A program made the position numbers and the translations under genes. A DNA stretch of 64,000 nucleotides from positions 1 through 64,000 of the forward strand of contig DLHJ01000003.1 of the NCBI GenBank assembly GCA_002483145.1. The letters run 5' to 3'. Positions 26,424-34,341 of the stretch are shown here, piece after piece; within the stretch, counting starts at the first letter, position 1, and each line of letters opens with the position of its first letter. This DNA comes from Cellvibrio sp. UBA7671. Its GTDB lineage: Bacteria > Pseudomonadota > Gammaproteobacteria > Pseudomonadales > Cellvibrionaceae. The notes beneath the pieces were generated by a model, which saw only the letters and a program-made list of their open reading frames with translations, was not told the DNA's origin and did no database searches.

Positions 26424-26948
26424 CTAAGGGAAAAGTCGCTCTTGGCTATCGATTACGGGCAAACGAATAACCGCGTCCCCGACGCTAAAAGCACCGCCCT
26501 GAATCACTTTCGCACACAATCCGCCATAACCGAACATAGCGGCAGTGCCGCCCTTGCCAAGTGCTTCATCCATACGTGAACAGGGATGGCAGAGGGCGTT
26601 GGTTTCGAGGATGACATCGCCGATTTGCAACCGCTGATAGCGCAGCAAATTCATGTTCATACCAGAGATCACCAGATTGCGGCGCAGCAGGCGGGGGTCT
26701 ATCGAGGAGTGTCCGGTGTGACGGCAAATTGCCTCAATGTATTCACTACTGATCAACGTAACCTGGCGCGCGGAACCCGGCGTTTTTTTCATCCGGTGAT
26801 CGCCCACTAAACCCAGACCTACAACCGCTTCGGCTTGATCGATGACCACCACTTCGCCACGCCGTTCACTGCGCAAACCAATCCATTCCAGTTTTCCAGG
26901 AGCGATATTGGCGCAGAGCTTATCCAGTAGACGGGCTTGGCTATTCAT
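26424..26948 (-). CDS. MOSC-domain protein
   Basis: A 174-residue MOSC (molybdenum cofactor sulfurase C-terminal) domain protein, with GLVGDHRMKKTPGSARQVTLIS and RRNLVISGMNMNLL, LCHPC and the final FSVGDAVIRL typical of the family. The Cys in the NALCHPCSRMDEALG segment is the candidate sulfur-carrier residue. Such proteins handle sulfur for metallocofactors or detoxify N-hydroxylated compounds (YiiM/YcbX class). The ATG overlaps the end of dnaB by 8 bases, with AAGGTGG as ribosome site inside dnaB, so it is coupled to the helicase gene, an unusual partner. Confidence 0.85.
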   Translation of the reverse strand: MNSQARLLDKLCANIAPGKLEWIGLRSERRGEVVVIDQAEAVVGLGLVGDHRMKKTPGSARQVTLISSEYIEAICRHTGHSSIDPRLLRRNLVISGMNMNLLRYQRLQIGDVILETNALCHPCSRMDEALGKGGTAAMFGYGGLCAKVIQGGAFSVGDAVIRLPVIDSQERLFP

Positions 26949-28350
26949 AACCACCTTGATGGAGATATTCAGGTGCAAGGTTATCGAAACGGGTGTATTT
27001 GCCGACAAACGCGGCGCGGCAAGTGCCGATTTCGCCGTTACGTTGCTTGCCGATAATCAACTCAGCCATGCCCTTGTCCGGGCTGTCTTCGTTGTAGTAT
27101 TCGTCGCGGTAGATAAACAGGATTACGTCGGCGTCCTGCTCGATGGCGCCGGATTCACGCAAGTCGGAGTTCATCGGGCGCTTGTTGGGGCGCTGCTCAA
27201 CACCGCGGTTTAACTGCGAAAGTGCGATCATCGGGCATTCAAATTCTTTGGCGATACCTTTGAGCGAGCGCGAAATTTCCGAGATCTCTTGCGTACGACC
27301 TTCACCGCCACCGGCTACAGTCATCAACTGCAGGTAATCGACCATGATCATCCCGGGGTTGCCGTGTTCGCGCGCGATACGGCGGATACGGGCGCGCATC
27401 TCCTGCGGATTCAAGCCACCGGTATCATCGATAAACAATAGTTTGTCTTTCATTTTGGCAACGGCGGATGACAGTTTCGGCCAATCCTCCTCGGTGAGCT
27501 TACCGTTACGCATCTTGCCCTGGTCGATACGGCCGATGGAGGACATCATCCGCATCACCAGCGCCGCCGAGGGCATTTCCATACTGAACACCAGCACCGG
27601 TTTGGGCTGATTAAAGAGCGCACCCTCTACAAAGTTGAGCGCAAGCGCAGTTTTACCCATAGACGGACGAGCGGCGAGAATAATCAATTCGCCCGGCTGC
27701 CAACCTGAGGTGCGCTGGTCGAGATCGGTAATACCCGAGGGCACACCGGTGATATCGCTGCCGGAACGGAACAGTTCATCGATTCGCTGTACCGTGGCTT
27801 TAAGGAGCTCGTTCACCCCCACCAAACCGCCTTCTTTGGGACGATCTTCGGCAATTTCAGCCACGCGTTTTTCAGCGAGCTGGAGCAGGTCGTCAGAATC
27901 CAGACCGGCCGGATTCATACTCGATTTACTGATTTCCTGCGCCGCAGCAATCAGCTGGCGAAGGGTCGAGCGTTCGCGCACGATTTTGGCGTAAGCGGCG
28001 ATGTTGGCAGCACTCGGGGTGTTGTTGGCCATCTCGACCAGATAACCCAAGCCACCCACGCGCTCCAGCTCATCGTGTTTGTGCAATTCTTCAGAGAGTG
28101 TGATGACATCGAGCGGCTGACCCGCTTCCTGCAGTTCAATCATCATGCGGAAGATGAGCTTGTGGTCATCGCGGAAAAAATCGCTTTCCGAGACCACTTC
28201 CAGCACCGCATCCAGACGATTGTTATCGAGCATTAACCCGCCCAGCACTGACTGCTCGGCCTCAACCGAATGCGGTAATGCAGCGTGGTTGGATAGCTCG
28301 CTGGCGAGGCGATCCTCAAAACTGGATGATTCGAAACTGGATTCAGGCAT
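26941..28350 (-). CDS. dnaB: Replicative DNA helicase DnaB
   Basis: Hexameric 5'-3' helicase that unwinds DNA at the replication fork. The 469-residue protein has an N-terminal primase-interacting helical domain (about 20-120), a linker and a RecA-like C-terminal domain: Walker A ARPSMGKTAL (about 235), Walker B MIMVDYLQLM, the DRG/R-finger segment SRSLKGIAKEF and the sensor QLNRGVEQRPNKRPMNSDLRESG. No intein is present. It follows rplI with a terminator between, the usual gammaproteobacterial order rpsF-rpsR-rplI-dnaB. Confidence 0.98.
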   Translation of the reverse strand: MPESSFESSSFEDRLASELSNHAALPHSVEAEQSVLGGLMLDNNRLDAVLEVVSESDFFRDDHKLIFRMMIELQEAGQPLDVITLSEELHKHDELERVGGLGYLVEMANNTPSAANIAAYAKIVRERSTLRQLIAAAQEISKSSMNPAGLDSDDLLQLAEKRVAEIAEDRPKEGGLVGVNELLKATVQRIDELFRSGSDITGVPSGITDLDQRTSGWQPGELIILAARPSMGKTALALNFVEGALFNQPKPVLVFSMEMPSAALVMRMMSSIGRIDQGKMRNGKLTEEDWPKLSSAVAKMKDKLLFIDDTGGLNPQEMRARIRRIAREHGNPGMIMVDYLQLMTVAGGGEGRTQEISEISRSLKGIAKEFECPMIALSQLNRGVEQRPNKRPMNSDLRESGAIEQDADVILFIYRDEYYNEDSPDKGMAELIIGKQRNGEIGTCRAAFVGKYTRFDNLAPEYLHQGGYE

Positions 28351-28382
28351 AGGTTTGCTTAGTTATTCGTCAATTCAAGTGC

Positions 28383-28437
28383 AAAAAAAATCGGACACTA
28401 GCGGTTCAACCAAAAGGTTGTCGATAGTGCCCGATTT
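28383..28437 (-). terminator. Terminator between rplI and dnaB
   Basis: On the - strand AAATCGG/CCGATTT with inner CACTA/TAGTG and AACC/GGTT pairings forms a long hairpin followed by eight T. It ends the rpsF-rpsR-rplI transcript; dnaB may use read-through or its own promoter. Confidence 0.85.
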
Positions 28438-28488
28438 CATATTGCTTGTCAGCAGATGCTGACGCGCAATGCTACTGCTTCCGGGTTA

Positions 28489-28935
28489 TTACTCGGGAAC
28501 AACAGCCAATTTAACAGCTTGGATCACTTCAGCATGCAACTGAACGTCGATCTCGTATTGACCGATTTCACGCAGTACACCTTGTGGCAAGCGAATTTCT
28601 GACTTGGCAACTTCAACGCCAGCAGCAGTAATTGCTTCAGCGATGTCGCGCGTGCCGATAGAACCGAACAGACGGCCTTCGTCACCTGCTTTAGCAGCGA
28701 TGGTTACTTCCAACGCAGCCAATTTCTCAGCGCGTGCAGTAGCACCAGCGATTTTGCCAGCAGCAGCAGCTTCCAACTCAGCGCGACGCGCTTCGAATTC
28801 AGCGATGTTTTTAGCAGTAGCAGCAACAGCCTTGCCTTGTGGCAACAGGTAGTTACGGCCATAGCCAGATTTAACGGTAACTTTGTCACCAATAGCGCCT
28901 AAACGGCCTACTTTATCGAGCAGAATAACTTCCAT
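28489..28935 (-). CDS. rplI: 50S ribosomal protein L9
   Basis: Ribosomal large-subunit protein binding domain V region of 23S rRNA near the L1 stalk. Full length (148 residues); starts [19 protein letters not shown] with the conserved [13 protein letters not shown] segment, a long Ala-rich connecting helix and the C-terminal domain ([12 protein letters not shown]). It follows rpsR by 11 bases in the rpsF-rpsR-rplI operon. Confidence 0.98.
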   Translation of the reverse strand: MEVILLDKVGRLGAIGDKVTVKSGYGRNYLLPQGKAVAATAKNIAEFEARRAELEAAAAGKIAGATARAEKLAALEVTIAAKAGDEGRLFGSIGTRDIAEAITAAGVEVAKSEIRLPQGVLREIGQYEIDVQLHAEVIQAVKLAVVPE

Positions 28936-28946
28936 CTCTATACCCC

Positions 28947-29174
28947 TTACTCGTGGCTGTCAGTGTATGGAATCAAAGCCAGGTAACGAGCACGCTTGAT
29001 AGCAGTAGCCAACTGACGTTGGTATTTAGCTTTGGTGCCAGTGATACGGCTTGGAACGATCTTGCCAGTTTCGGTGATGTAAGCTTTCAGCGTTTCAACA
29101 TCTTTATAATCGATGCGCTTGGTGCCTTCAGCGGTAAAACGGCAGAATTTGCGACGACGGAAAAAACGGGCCAT
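28947..29174 (-). CDS. rpsR: 30S ribosomal protein S18
   Basis: Small-subunit protein that pairs with S6 on the platform. Full-length 75 residues: [17 protein letters not shown], then [19 protein letters not shown] and the basic [24 protein letters not shown] segment. It starts 2 bases after rpsF. No priB lies between rpsF and rpsR, unlike in enterobacteria. Confidence 0.98.
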   Translation of the reverse strand: MARFFRRRKFCRFTAEGTKRIDYKDVETLKAYITETGKIVPSRITGTKAKYQRQLATAIKRARYLALIPYTDSHE

Positions 29175-29176
29175 GG

Positions 29177-29614
29177 TTATACCTCCTGCTCTTCTTCAAA
29201 ATCATCTGCATCAACACCGTCTTCGTCAGACAGGTCTTCTGCGTCATCACGACGTTCAGCGCGTGGTGGACGTGCCTTGCGCTCGCGGCCTTCTTTCTCA
29301 GCCTTCATGATGAATGATTCTTCAGTAACAGCGGCATCTTCACGCAACACCATGCTGCGCAAAACGGCGTCGTTGTAACGGAAGTTGGTGGTCAGCTCTT
29401 CCAACACAGCTTCAGAGCATTCTACGTTCATCAGAATGTAGTGGGCTTTGTGCACTTTGTTGATTGAGTAAGCTAATTGGCGACGGCCCCAGTCTTCCAG
29501 ACGGTGAACTTGGCCACCATCGTTTTTGATAGCAGAGCTGTAACGCTCAACCATAGCTGGAACTTGTTCGCTTTGGTCTGGGTGAACCAGAAAAACGATT
29601 TCGTAATGACGCAT
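29177..29614 (-). CDS. rpsF: 30S ribosomal protein S6
   Basis: Small-subunit protein binding 16S rRNA together with S18. 145 residues: [21 protein letters not shown] and [23 protein letters not shown] are the standard segments. The C-terminal tail ([20 protein letters not shown]) is very acidic; in E. coli the S6 tail is extended by added Glu residues, whereas here acidity is genetically encoded. AAGGAG precedes ATG. A leader hairpin lies just upstream and may be the S6:S18 control site. Confidence 0.98.
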   Translation of the reverse strand: MRHYEIVFLVHPDQSEQVPAMVERYSSAIKNDGGQVHRLEDWGRRQLAYSINKVHKAHYILMNVECSEAVLEELTTNFRYNDAVLRSMVLREDAAVTEESFIMKAEKEGRERKARPPRAERRDDAEDLSDEDGVDADDFEEEQEV

Positions 29615-29636
29615 TTATAGCTCCTTACGGGTTAAA

Positions 29637-29674
29637 GTCTCCCGCCTTATCTATTAATAGTGAGGCAGTGAGAC
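29637..29674 (-). promoter_or_regulatory. rpsF leader hairpin, possible S6:S18 control element
   Basis: GTCTC (29637-29641) pairs with GAGAC (29670-29674) and GCCT with AGGC inside, just before the rpsF ribosome site. Bacterial rpsF leaders often carry a structure bound by the S6:S18 pair. I cannot confirm the diagnostic CCG bulge, so the regulatory role is inferred from position. Confidence 0.4.
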
Positions 29675-30134
29675 AAGGAGTAGCCAGTTTTCCGGCCTGC
29701 ACAGAATGCAGTGCCATTCCCCCCGGCTGGTTTGGGGTGCGGAATTGTACGGATTCACCCCGGCAGATGCAAGGATAAAGAATGATCACGCCAAACCAAG
29801 CAATCGATAGCAGCCAACAATATAATGACAGCGATGTCAGGAACCGGTTTCATCGATTAAAAATGCGTTTACCTGTGGGTGAATATGAGCAATAACACGC
29901 ATAACCCAATGGATATTCCGGATTTTTAGTAAATAATCCTGCGTTACCCTTGTGGCACAATAATCATCATTTCAACTGCCTACCTATACTAGGTGGAACT
30001 CTCGGGCACAGGGAAGCCGATAAATAATAAGCCGCCCCACTGGCGGAGAAAAACCCACAGAGTCAACCTGGATCCAGCATCCTCTAACTTGCGGGATCTG
30101 ATTAACACGGCAAACTTCCTCTGAGACTCTAATA
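29675..30134. promoter_or_regulatory. Promoter and leader region of the first GH5 gene
   Basis: The rpsF promoter must lie at the left end; the right half is the GH5 leader. At 29980-29996 CTACCTA-TAC-TAGGTGG forms a 7-bp hairpin (one G-U pair); CTCGGGCAC follows at 30001-30009. The box TAGGTGG plus CTCGRGCAC recurs in the leader of the second GH5 gene. CCGCC/GGCGG around 30032-30046 is another hairpin. No clear gene is present in the 460 bases. Confidence 0.45.
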
Positions 30135-31598
30135 ATGAAAAAACTCTTAAATAGCCCGTTGGCAGGCATTTCCCATTCAATTCGCAAATTCACCCGTGTC
30201 GCTGCGACAGTCGCTTTGGTTGCCCAAGCGGGTCATGCCATTGCCGATGTAGCGCCCCTGTCGGTACAAGGCAATAAAATTCTTGCCGGTGGTCAACCCG
30301 CCAGTTTTTCTGGCATGAGCATGTTCTGGAGCAATACCGGTTGGGGCGGCGAAAAATTTTATAACGCCCAAGCAGTTTCCTGGCTGAAAACCGATTGGAA
30401 CGCCAAGTTGGTTCGCGCCGCTATGGGTGTGGAAGATGCCGGCGGGTATCTAACTGATCCAGCGAATAAAACCCGCGTAATGACTGTCGTTGACGCCGCG
30501 ATAGCCAATGATATGTATGTCATCATCGACTGGCACTCCCACAACGCCCACCAATATAAAACCCAATCCATCGCATTCTTCAAAGAGATGGCGACCAAAT
30601 ACGGCAACAAAAACCACGTAATTTACGAGATCTATAATGAGCCGCTGCAAGTGTCATGGAGCAGCGTGATCAAACCCTATGCACAAGATGTCATAGCCGC
30701 CATACGTGCGATTGACCCGGATAACTTGATTATCGTGGGCACACCCACCTGGTCACAGGATGTGGACGCCGCCTCACGCGATCCCATCGCTGGTACCAAT
30801 ATTGCCTACACACTGCACTTCTACGCCGGCACCCATGGCCAATCGCTGCGCGATAAAGCCACCACCGCACTCAATAATGGCATCGCCCTGTTTGTGACCG
30901 AGTGGGGTTCAGTCAACGCCGATGGCAATGGCGGCGTTGCTAACAGCGAGACCAATGCGTGGGTCAGCTTTATGAAAGCCAACAACATCAGTAACGCCAA
31001 TTGGTCATTGAACGACAAGGCCGAAGGCGCATCGGCACTAGTGCCAGGTGCTAGCCCGAACGGTAGTTGGGCAACTTCGCAGCTGACCGCATCTGGAGCA
31101 TTGGCCAAAAGCATTACCCTCGGGTGGCCGAGTTACAGTGGCAGTACGGGCAGCTCGGCAGCACCCAGCTCACGCAGGAGTTCAAGCATTGCAGCTGTTT
31201 CGTCTTCTCGTTCAAGCATCGCCCCCAGCTCAAGTTCGCGCTCAAGTGTAGCGCCCGCGTCCAGTTCACGTGCTAGCTCTTCAGTAAGTGCAGGAAGCGG
31301 CAAATGTACACAAGTCGTGAGCAACCAATGGAACAACGGCTTTACCGGTGCAATCCGCATCTGCAATACCGGGACCAGCGCAATCAATGGCTGGAACCTT
31401 AGCTGGAATTACAGCGATGGAACACGTGTTACCAATAGCTGGAATGCCAATGTGACTGGCTCCAACCCTTACACGGCGACACCACTGAGCTGGAACAGCA
31501 GCATTCAGCCCGGGCAATGTGCAGAAGTCGGGTTCCAGGCCAGCAAACCGGGTGCAAATGTCACCACTCCAACCATCACCGGTGCAGTCTGCAAATAA
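30135..31598 (+). CDS. GH5 endoglucanase with C-terminal CBM2
   Basis: Secreted beta-1,4-glucanase of GH5 (subfamily 2 pattern), acting on cellulose or related glucans. 487 residues: signal peptide about 1-34 (ending HAIA), GH5 domain about 36-335 with acid/base Glu169 in IYEIYNEP and nucleophile Glu256 in LFVTEWGS, a serine-rich linker (about 336-392) and a CBM2 of about 95 residues with conserved Trp (QWNNGF, GWNLSW) and terminal Cys pair. The catalytic domain is strongly similar to the GH5 domain at 34342-36219, pointing to duplication and exchange of binding modules. A terminator follows. Activity on cellulose versus mixed-linkage glucan cannot be decided from sequence. Confidence 0.93.
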   Translation: MKKLLNSPLAGISHSIRKFTRVAATVALVAQAGHAIADVAPLSVQGNKILAGGQPASFSGMSMFWSNTGWGGEKFYNAQAVSWLKTDWNAKLVRAAMGVEDAGGYLTDPANKTRVMTVVDAAIANDMYVIIDWHSHNAHQYKTQSIAFFKEMATKYGNKNHVIYEIYNEPLQVSWSSVIKPYAQDVIAAIRAIDPDNLIIVGTPTWSQDVDAASRDPIAGTNIAYTLHFYAGTHGQSLRDKATTALNNGIALFVTEWGSVNADGNGGVANSETNAWVSFMKANNISNANWSLNDKAEGASALVPGASPNGSWATSQLTASGALAKSITLGWPSYSGSTGSSAAPSSRRSSSIAAVSSSRSSIAPSSSSRSSVAPASSSRASSSVSAGSGKCTQVVSNQWNNGFTGAIRICNTGTSAINGWNLSWNYSDGTRVTNSWNANVTGSNPYTATPLSWNSSIQPGQCAEVGFQASKPGANVTTPTITGAVCK

Positions 31599-31616
31599 AT
31601 ACCTTTTTGTACCGTC

Positions 31617-31643
31617 AAAGCCCGGTTATTGCCGGGCTTTTTT
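31617..31643 (+). terminator. Terminator after the first GH5 gene
   Basis: AAAGCCCGG (31617-31625) pairs with CCGGGCTTT (31632-31640), six-base loop, followed by T residues; 19 bases after the stop codon. Confidence 0.9.
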
Positions 31644-31757
31644 AATTGTTGCCCACGCCTTTCTTGCCCTTTCCCAACGGCCCGATACCGTCATCATTTT
31701 GTCATCAGATAAGCCTAGCGTGATGCGAATAACCCGCAATCCACCCGGAGCCTGCCC

Positions 31758-32675
31758 ATGCCGAATGATTCCCCCAGCTACAGCATTGATTATGAGCGCC
31801 TGTTACAAGAGGAAATGCTCGACAACCTGGACGAAGAGCTGGAGTTGGAGCTTGATGACGACCGGCTGGAAGCCTTGGCTGAAGGTGAGGAGACCGGTGC
31901 AAGCATGGATCGCCGTGTCTATTTCCGCGAACTGTTGCGCCTGCAGGCAGAACTGGTGAAGCTGCAGGATTGGGTGGTCGATAAAAAGCTAAAAGTCGTC
32001 GTGTTATTTGAAGGCCGCGATGCTGCTGGTAAAGGTGGCGTGATCAAACGTGTGACACAGCGCCTCAACCCTCGCACTTGCCGTGTAGCTGCCCTGCCAG
32101 CTCCCAGTGACCGCGAGCGCAGCCAGTGGTATTTCCAGCGCTACGTATCCCACTTGCCCGCTGGCGGTGAAATTGTGTTGTTCGACCGCAGCTGGTACAA
32201 CCGCGCCGGCGTCGAAAAGGTGATGGGGTTTTGTAACGACGACGAATACGAAGAGTTCTTCCGCACCGTGCCGGAGTTTGAACGGATGCTGGTGCGCTCC
32301 GGCATCATCCTGATCAAGTACTGGTTTTCCATCACCGATAGCGAACAGTACAAACGCTTTTTAGCGCGGGTGCATGACCCGCTCAAACAATGGAAGTTAT
32401 CGCCCATGGATATGGAATCGCGCCGCCGCTGGGAGCAATACACCAAAGCGAAAGAGGTGATGATTGATCGCACCCATATTCCTGAAGCACCTTGGTGGAT
32501 AGTGGAAGCGGTCGATAAGAAACGCGCGCGCCTCAACTGTATCAACCACCTGTTGTCACAAGTGCCCTACGGCGAAGTCGATCATCCGAGGGTCGAATTA
32601 CCCGCCCGTGTTTACAACCCCGACTACTATCGCGCGCCGATTCCCGATGAGCTATTTGTGCCCTCTATTTATTAA
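31758..32675 (+). CDS. ppk2: Polyphosphate kinase 2 (PPK2)
   Basis: Transfers phosphate between polyphosphate and nucleotides (often making GTP or ATP from NDP). 305 residues. An acidic N-terminal tail of about 45 residues (DNLDEELELELDDDR) precedes the P-loop-like kinase domain: Walker A FEGRDAAGKGGVIKRV (about 93-108), LPAPSDRERSQWYFQRYV, Walker B EIVLFDRSWYNRAGVE and the lid segment around DMESRRRWEQYTKAKEVM. It has a single PPK2 domain (class I or III type). Its placement between two GH5 genes has no obvious functional logic. Gene symbol given at family level. Confidence 0.93.
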   Translation: MPNDSPSYSIDYERLLQEEMLDNLDEELELELDDDRLEALAEGEETGASMDRRVYFRELLRLQAELVKLQDWVVDKKLKVVVLFEGRDAAGKGGVIKRVTQRLNPRTCRVAALPAPSDRERSQWYFQRYVSHLPAGGEIVLFDRSWYNRAGVEKVMGFCNDDEYEEFFRTVPEFERMLVRSGIILIKYWFSITDSEQYKRFLARVHDPLKQWKLSPMDMESRRRWEQYTKAKEVMIDRTHIPEAPWWIVEAVDKKRARLNCINHLLSQVPYGEVDHPRVELPARVYNPDYYRAPIPDELFVPSIY

Positions 32676-32697
32676 ATCAAGCTGTGAGGAGCCCCGA

Positions 32698-33573
32698 TCA
32701 ACCAAACTCAGTCACCCCCAAAAACCTCACTCCAGTGGCGTCAATTCGCATGGCTAACTCAGCCAAATGGCGGGTTGGCACCGCTGGAAACAAATGGTGT
32801 TCGGCGTGATAAAACATGCCGCAGGTTAAAAAATTGACCACCCGGGAACGACAGGAGCGCGCATTGACAGCTGAGCCCTCACACTGGCGATGTACTGCCC
32901 AAATACCGACCATGGGCGCCGATAAATTGGCCACCAGCATCATCAAACTGTAAAGCCCATACACGGGCGATTCGAACCACACGAGCATCATGCACTGCAA
33001 CAACGCACTGACGGCAAGCTCGGCCAGTATCCAACGTTTTTGCAGCTTGGGCGCATCCCGCAAAGCAACGATATGGATATAAACGGGATAAATCGGGCTT
33101 TTAAGCAATGCTCGCCCAAACGGCAGAGTGGCCAACTCGCCTTCAACATCGCCTTTTTGCATGCAGTGTTTATGATGGTACATGTGGGTGTAATTGATCG
33201 CATGGGATGAGCCCAACATCATCACACTGATAACCCCCATGACCCAATGATCACCGCTGGGCGTCAAACCCAAGGTGCCATGAAACGCATTGTGTGCTAC
33301 CCGCAAACCCAACATAAACACATAGATAACAGCGATACCCATCGCAACGATCCAACCCCACTGTACCGAACCAGTCGCACCCACTGCCGTTGCTTGCTGC
33401 CCGCAGACGACCGCTAACAACAACCAGGGCAAGGGCAAGCACAACTCGCGCGCCGTTTCAAAACGCTGATACTTGACCAAATCCTTCCAGCGCACCGACT
33501 GCGTATCAAGCAGAGCATGGGCATGGGCATGGGCATGGGCATGGGAATGACGATGAGAATCGAGATTATTCAT
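32698..33573 (-). CDS. Membrane fatty-acid desaturase
   Basis: Integral-membrane di-iron desaturase of about 291 residues. The three His boxes are HNAFHG, HMYHHKH and HAEHHLFP; hydrophobic helices lie around them. The N-terminus is MNNLDSHRHSHAHAHAHAHALL, a His-Ala run encoded by a tandem GGGCAT repeat. I place the start at ATG 33573 although the frame is open to 33705, because the upstream stretch overlaps the DCC gene and does not look like family sequence. The start overlaps the end of the DCC gene by 8 bases, so the two genes are coupled. The substrate could be an acyl lipid or carotenoid-like chain; cannot be decided here. Confidence 0.85.
   Translation of the reverse strand: MNNLDSHRHSHAHAHAHAHALLDTQSVRWKDLVKYQRFETARELCLPLPWLLLAVVCGQQATAVGATGSVQWGWIVAMGIAVIYVFMLGLRVAHNAFHGTLGLTPSGDHWVMGVISVMMLGSSHAINYTHMYHHKHCMQKGDVEGELATLPFGRALLKSPIYPVYIHIVALRDAPKLQKRWILAELAVSALLQCMMLVWFESPVYGLYSLMMLVANLSAPMVGIWAVHRQCEGSAVNARSCRSRVVNFLTCGMFYHAEHHLFPAVPTRHLAELAMRIDATGVRFLGVTEFG
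33514..33546. repeat. Hexanucleotide tandem repeat (GGGCAT)n
   Basis: About five copies of GGGCAT (or ATGCCC on the - strand), the last one degenerate, encode the His-Ala run near the N-terminus of the desaturase. The period of six keeps the reading frame at any copy number. Confidence 0.8.
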
Positions 33574-33982
33574 TGCGGCTCCCTTCACACAGGTTGGTCG
33601 CACCGTCGATGCGGCTGAGTGCGCCGGGGCGCAGGCGGGTAAATAAGCGATAAAAACGATCGCATTGGGCGGCGAGGCGCGGGTACTTACGCAACAGGCG
33701 GGCAAGGTGACGGTAGCCCGGTAAATACGACCACATCACCAAATGCCCCGCGAGGCCGATATGCATCTTGCCCTGAGCATCCAGTACATGCAGCAGTTCC
33801 ATCGCCGCTTCAAATTCCGCGCCCATGCTCTCCGCTAGTTGGCGCTGGCTGCGCAGGTCAATCCAGTCGATGCGCTGGTCTTTATCCAGAGTTTTACAAA
33901 AAGCGACTTCGCGCCGGCAAATAGCGCAGTCGTTATCAAAAAAGACACTTATCACTGCGGCGGGGTTTGATGGTGTGGACAT
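33566..33982 (-). CDS. DCC family thiol-disulfide oxidoreductase-like protein (DUF393)
   Basis: 138 residues with the family signature FDNDCAICRREV near the N-terminus (Asp-x-x-Cys-x-x-Cys form, the DCC motif) and the C-terminal YRLFTRLRPG-like segment. Members are annotated as thiol-disulfide oxidoreductases on the basis of the CxxC motif; biochemical function is little known. It leads a two-gene unit with the desaturase, so it may support desaturase redox chemistry; this is an inference from gene order. Confidence 0.8.
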   Translation of the reverse strand: MSTPSNPAAVISVFFDNDCAICRREVAFCKTLDKDQRIDWIDLRSQRQLAESMGAEFEAAMELLHVLDAQGKMHIGLAGHLVMWSYLPGYRHLARLLRKYPRLAAQCDRFYRLFTRLRPGALSRIDGATNLCEGSRNE

Positions 33983-34341
33983 GGCAGTCTCCTGAAAAGC
34001 GCTAATACGCTGGGAATGACTGCACTCTAGGGAAGTGAACGAGCAGTAACTTCCTTTTTGATAAAACAGGTGCAGATATCTCGATTAATAAATTTAAGTG
34101 TTTAAAATCATAAGGTTAGAAAATTACAGAATGATAAAAATGGAGTGAGTCATGAACAACAGCGAATCTCTCCGGTGGAGAACTACTGCAGATATTTATG
34201 AAGTGGCACTTACCACTTTAGGTCGCAACCTAAAGTAGGTGGTTTGCCTCGAGCACGAGGATTGAAATGACATCACCTTGTATAGGCAAGGCCCCCTGAA
34301 TTACAGGGGCATGTTCAATGACACAACCCAGGTGAATAATA
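33983..34341. promoter_or_regulatory. Structured leader of the second GH5 gene
   Basis: The + strand between about 34169 and 34310 can fold into five or six hairpins: TCTCC/GGAGA (34169-34181); a 12-bp stem with one bulge (34212-34223 with 34228-34240) containing ACTTTAGGT/ACCTAAAGT; CCTCG-AGCA-CGAGG (34247-34260); CCTTG/CAAGG (34276-34291); CCCCTG/CAGGGG (34293-34309). AGGTGGT (34237-34243) can instead pair with ATCACCT (34272-34278). AGGTGA is the ribosome site before ATG 34342. The left 180 bases are AT-rich and probably hold the promoters of this gene and the divergent DCC gene. Confidence 0.5.

Noticed and set aside
29980..30060. c-di-GMP (GEMM-I) riboswitch upstream of GH5 genes
   Set aside because: The conserved GEMM core segments are absent; only local hairpins occur.
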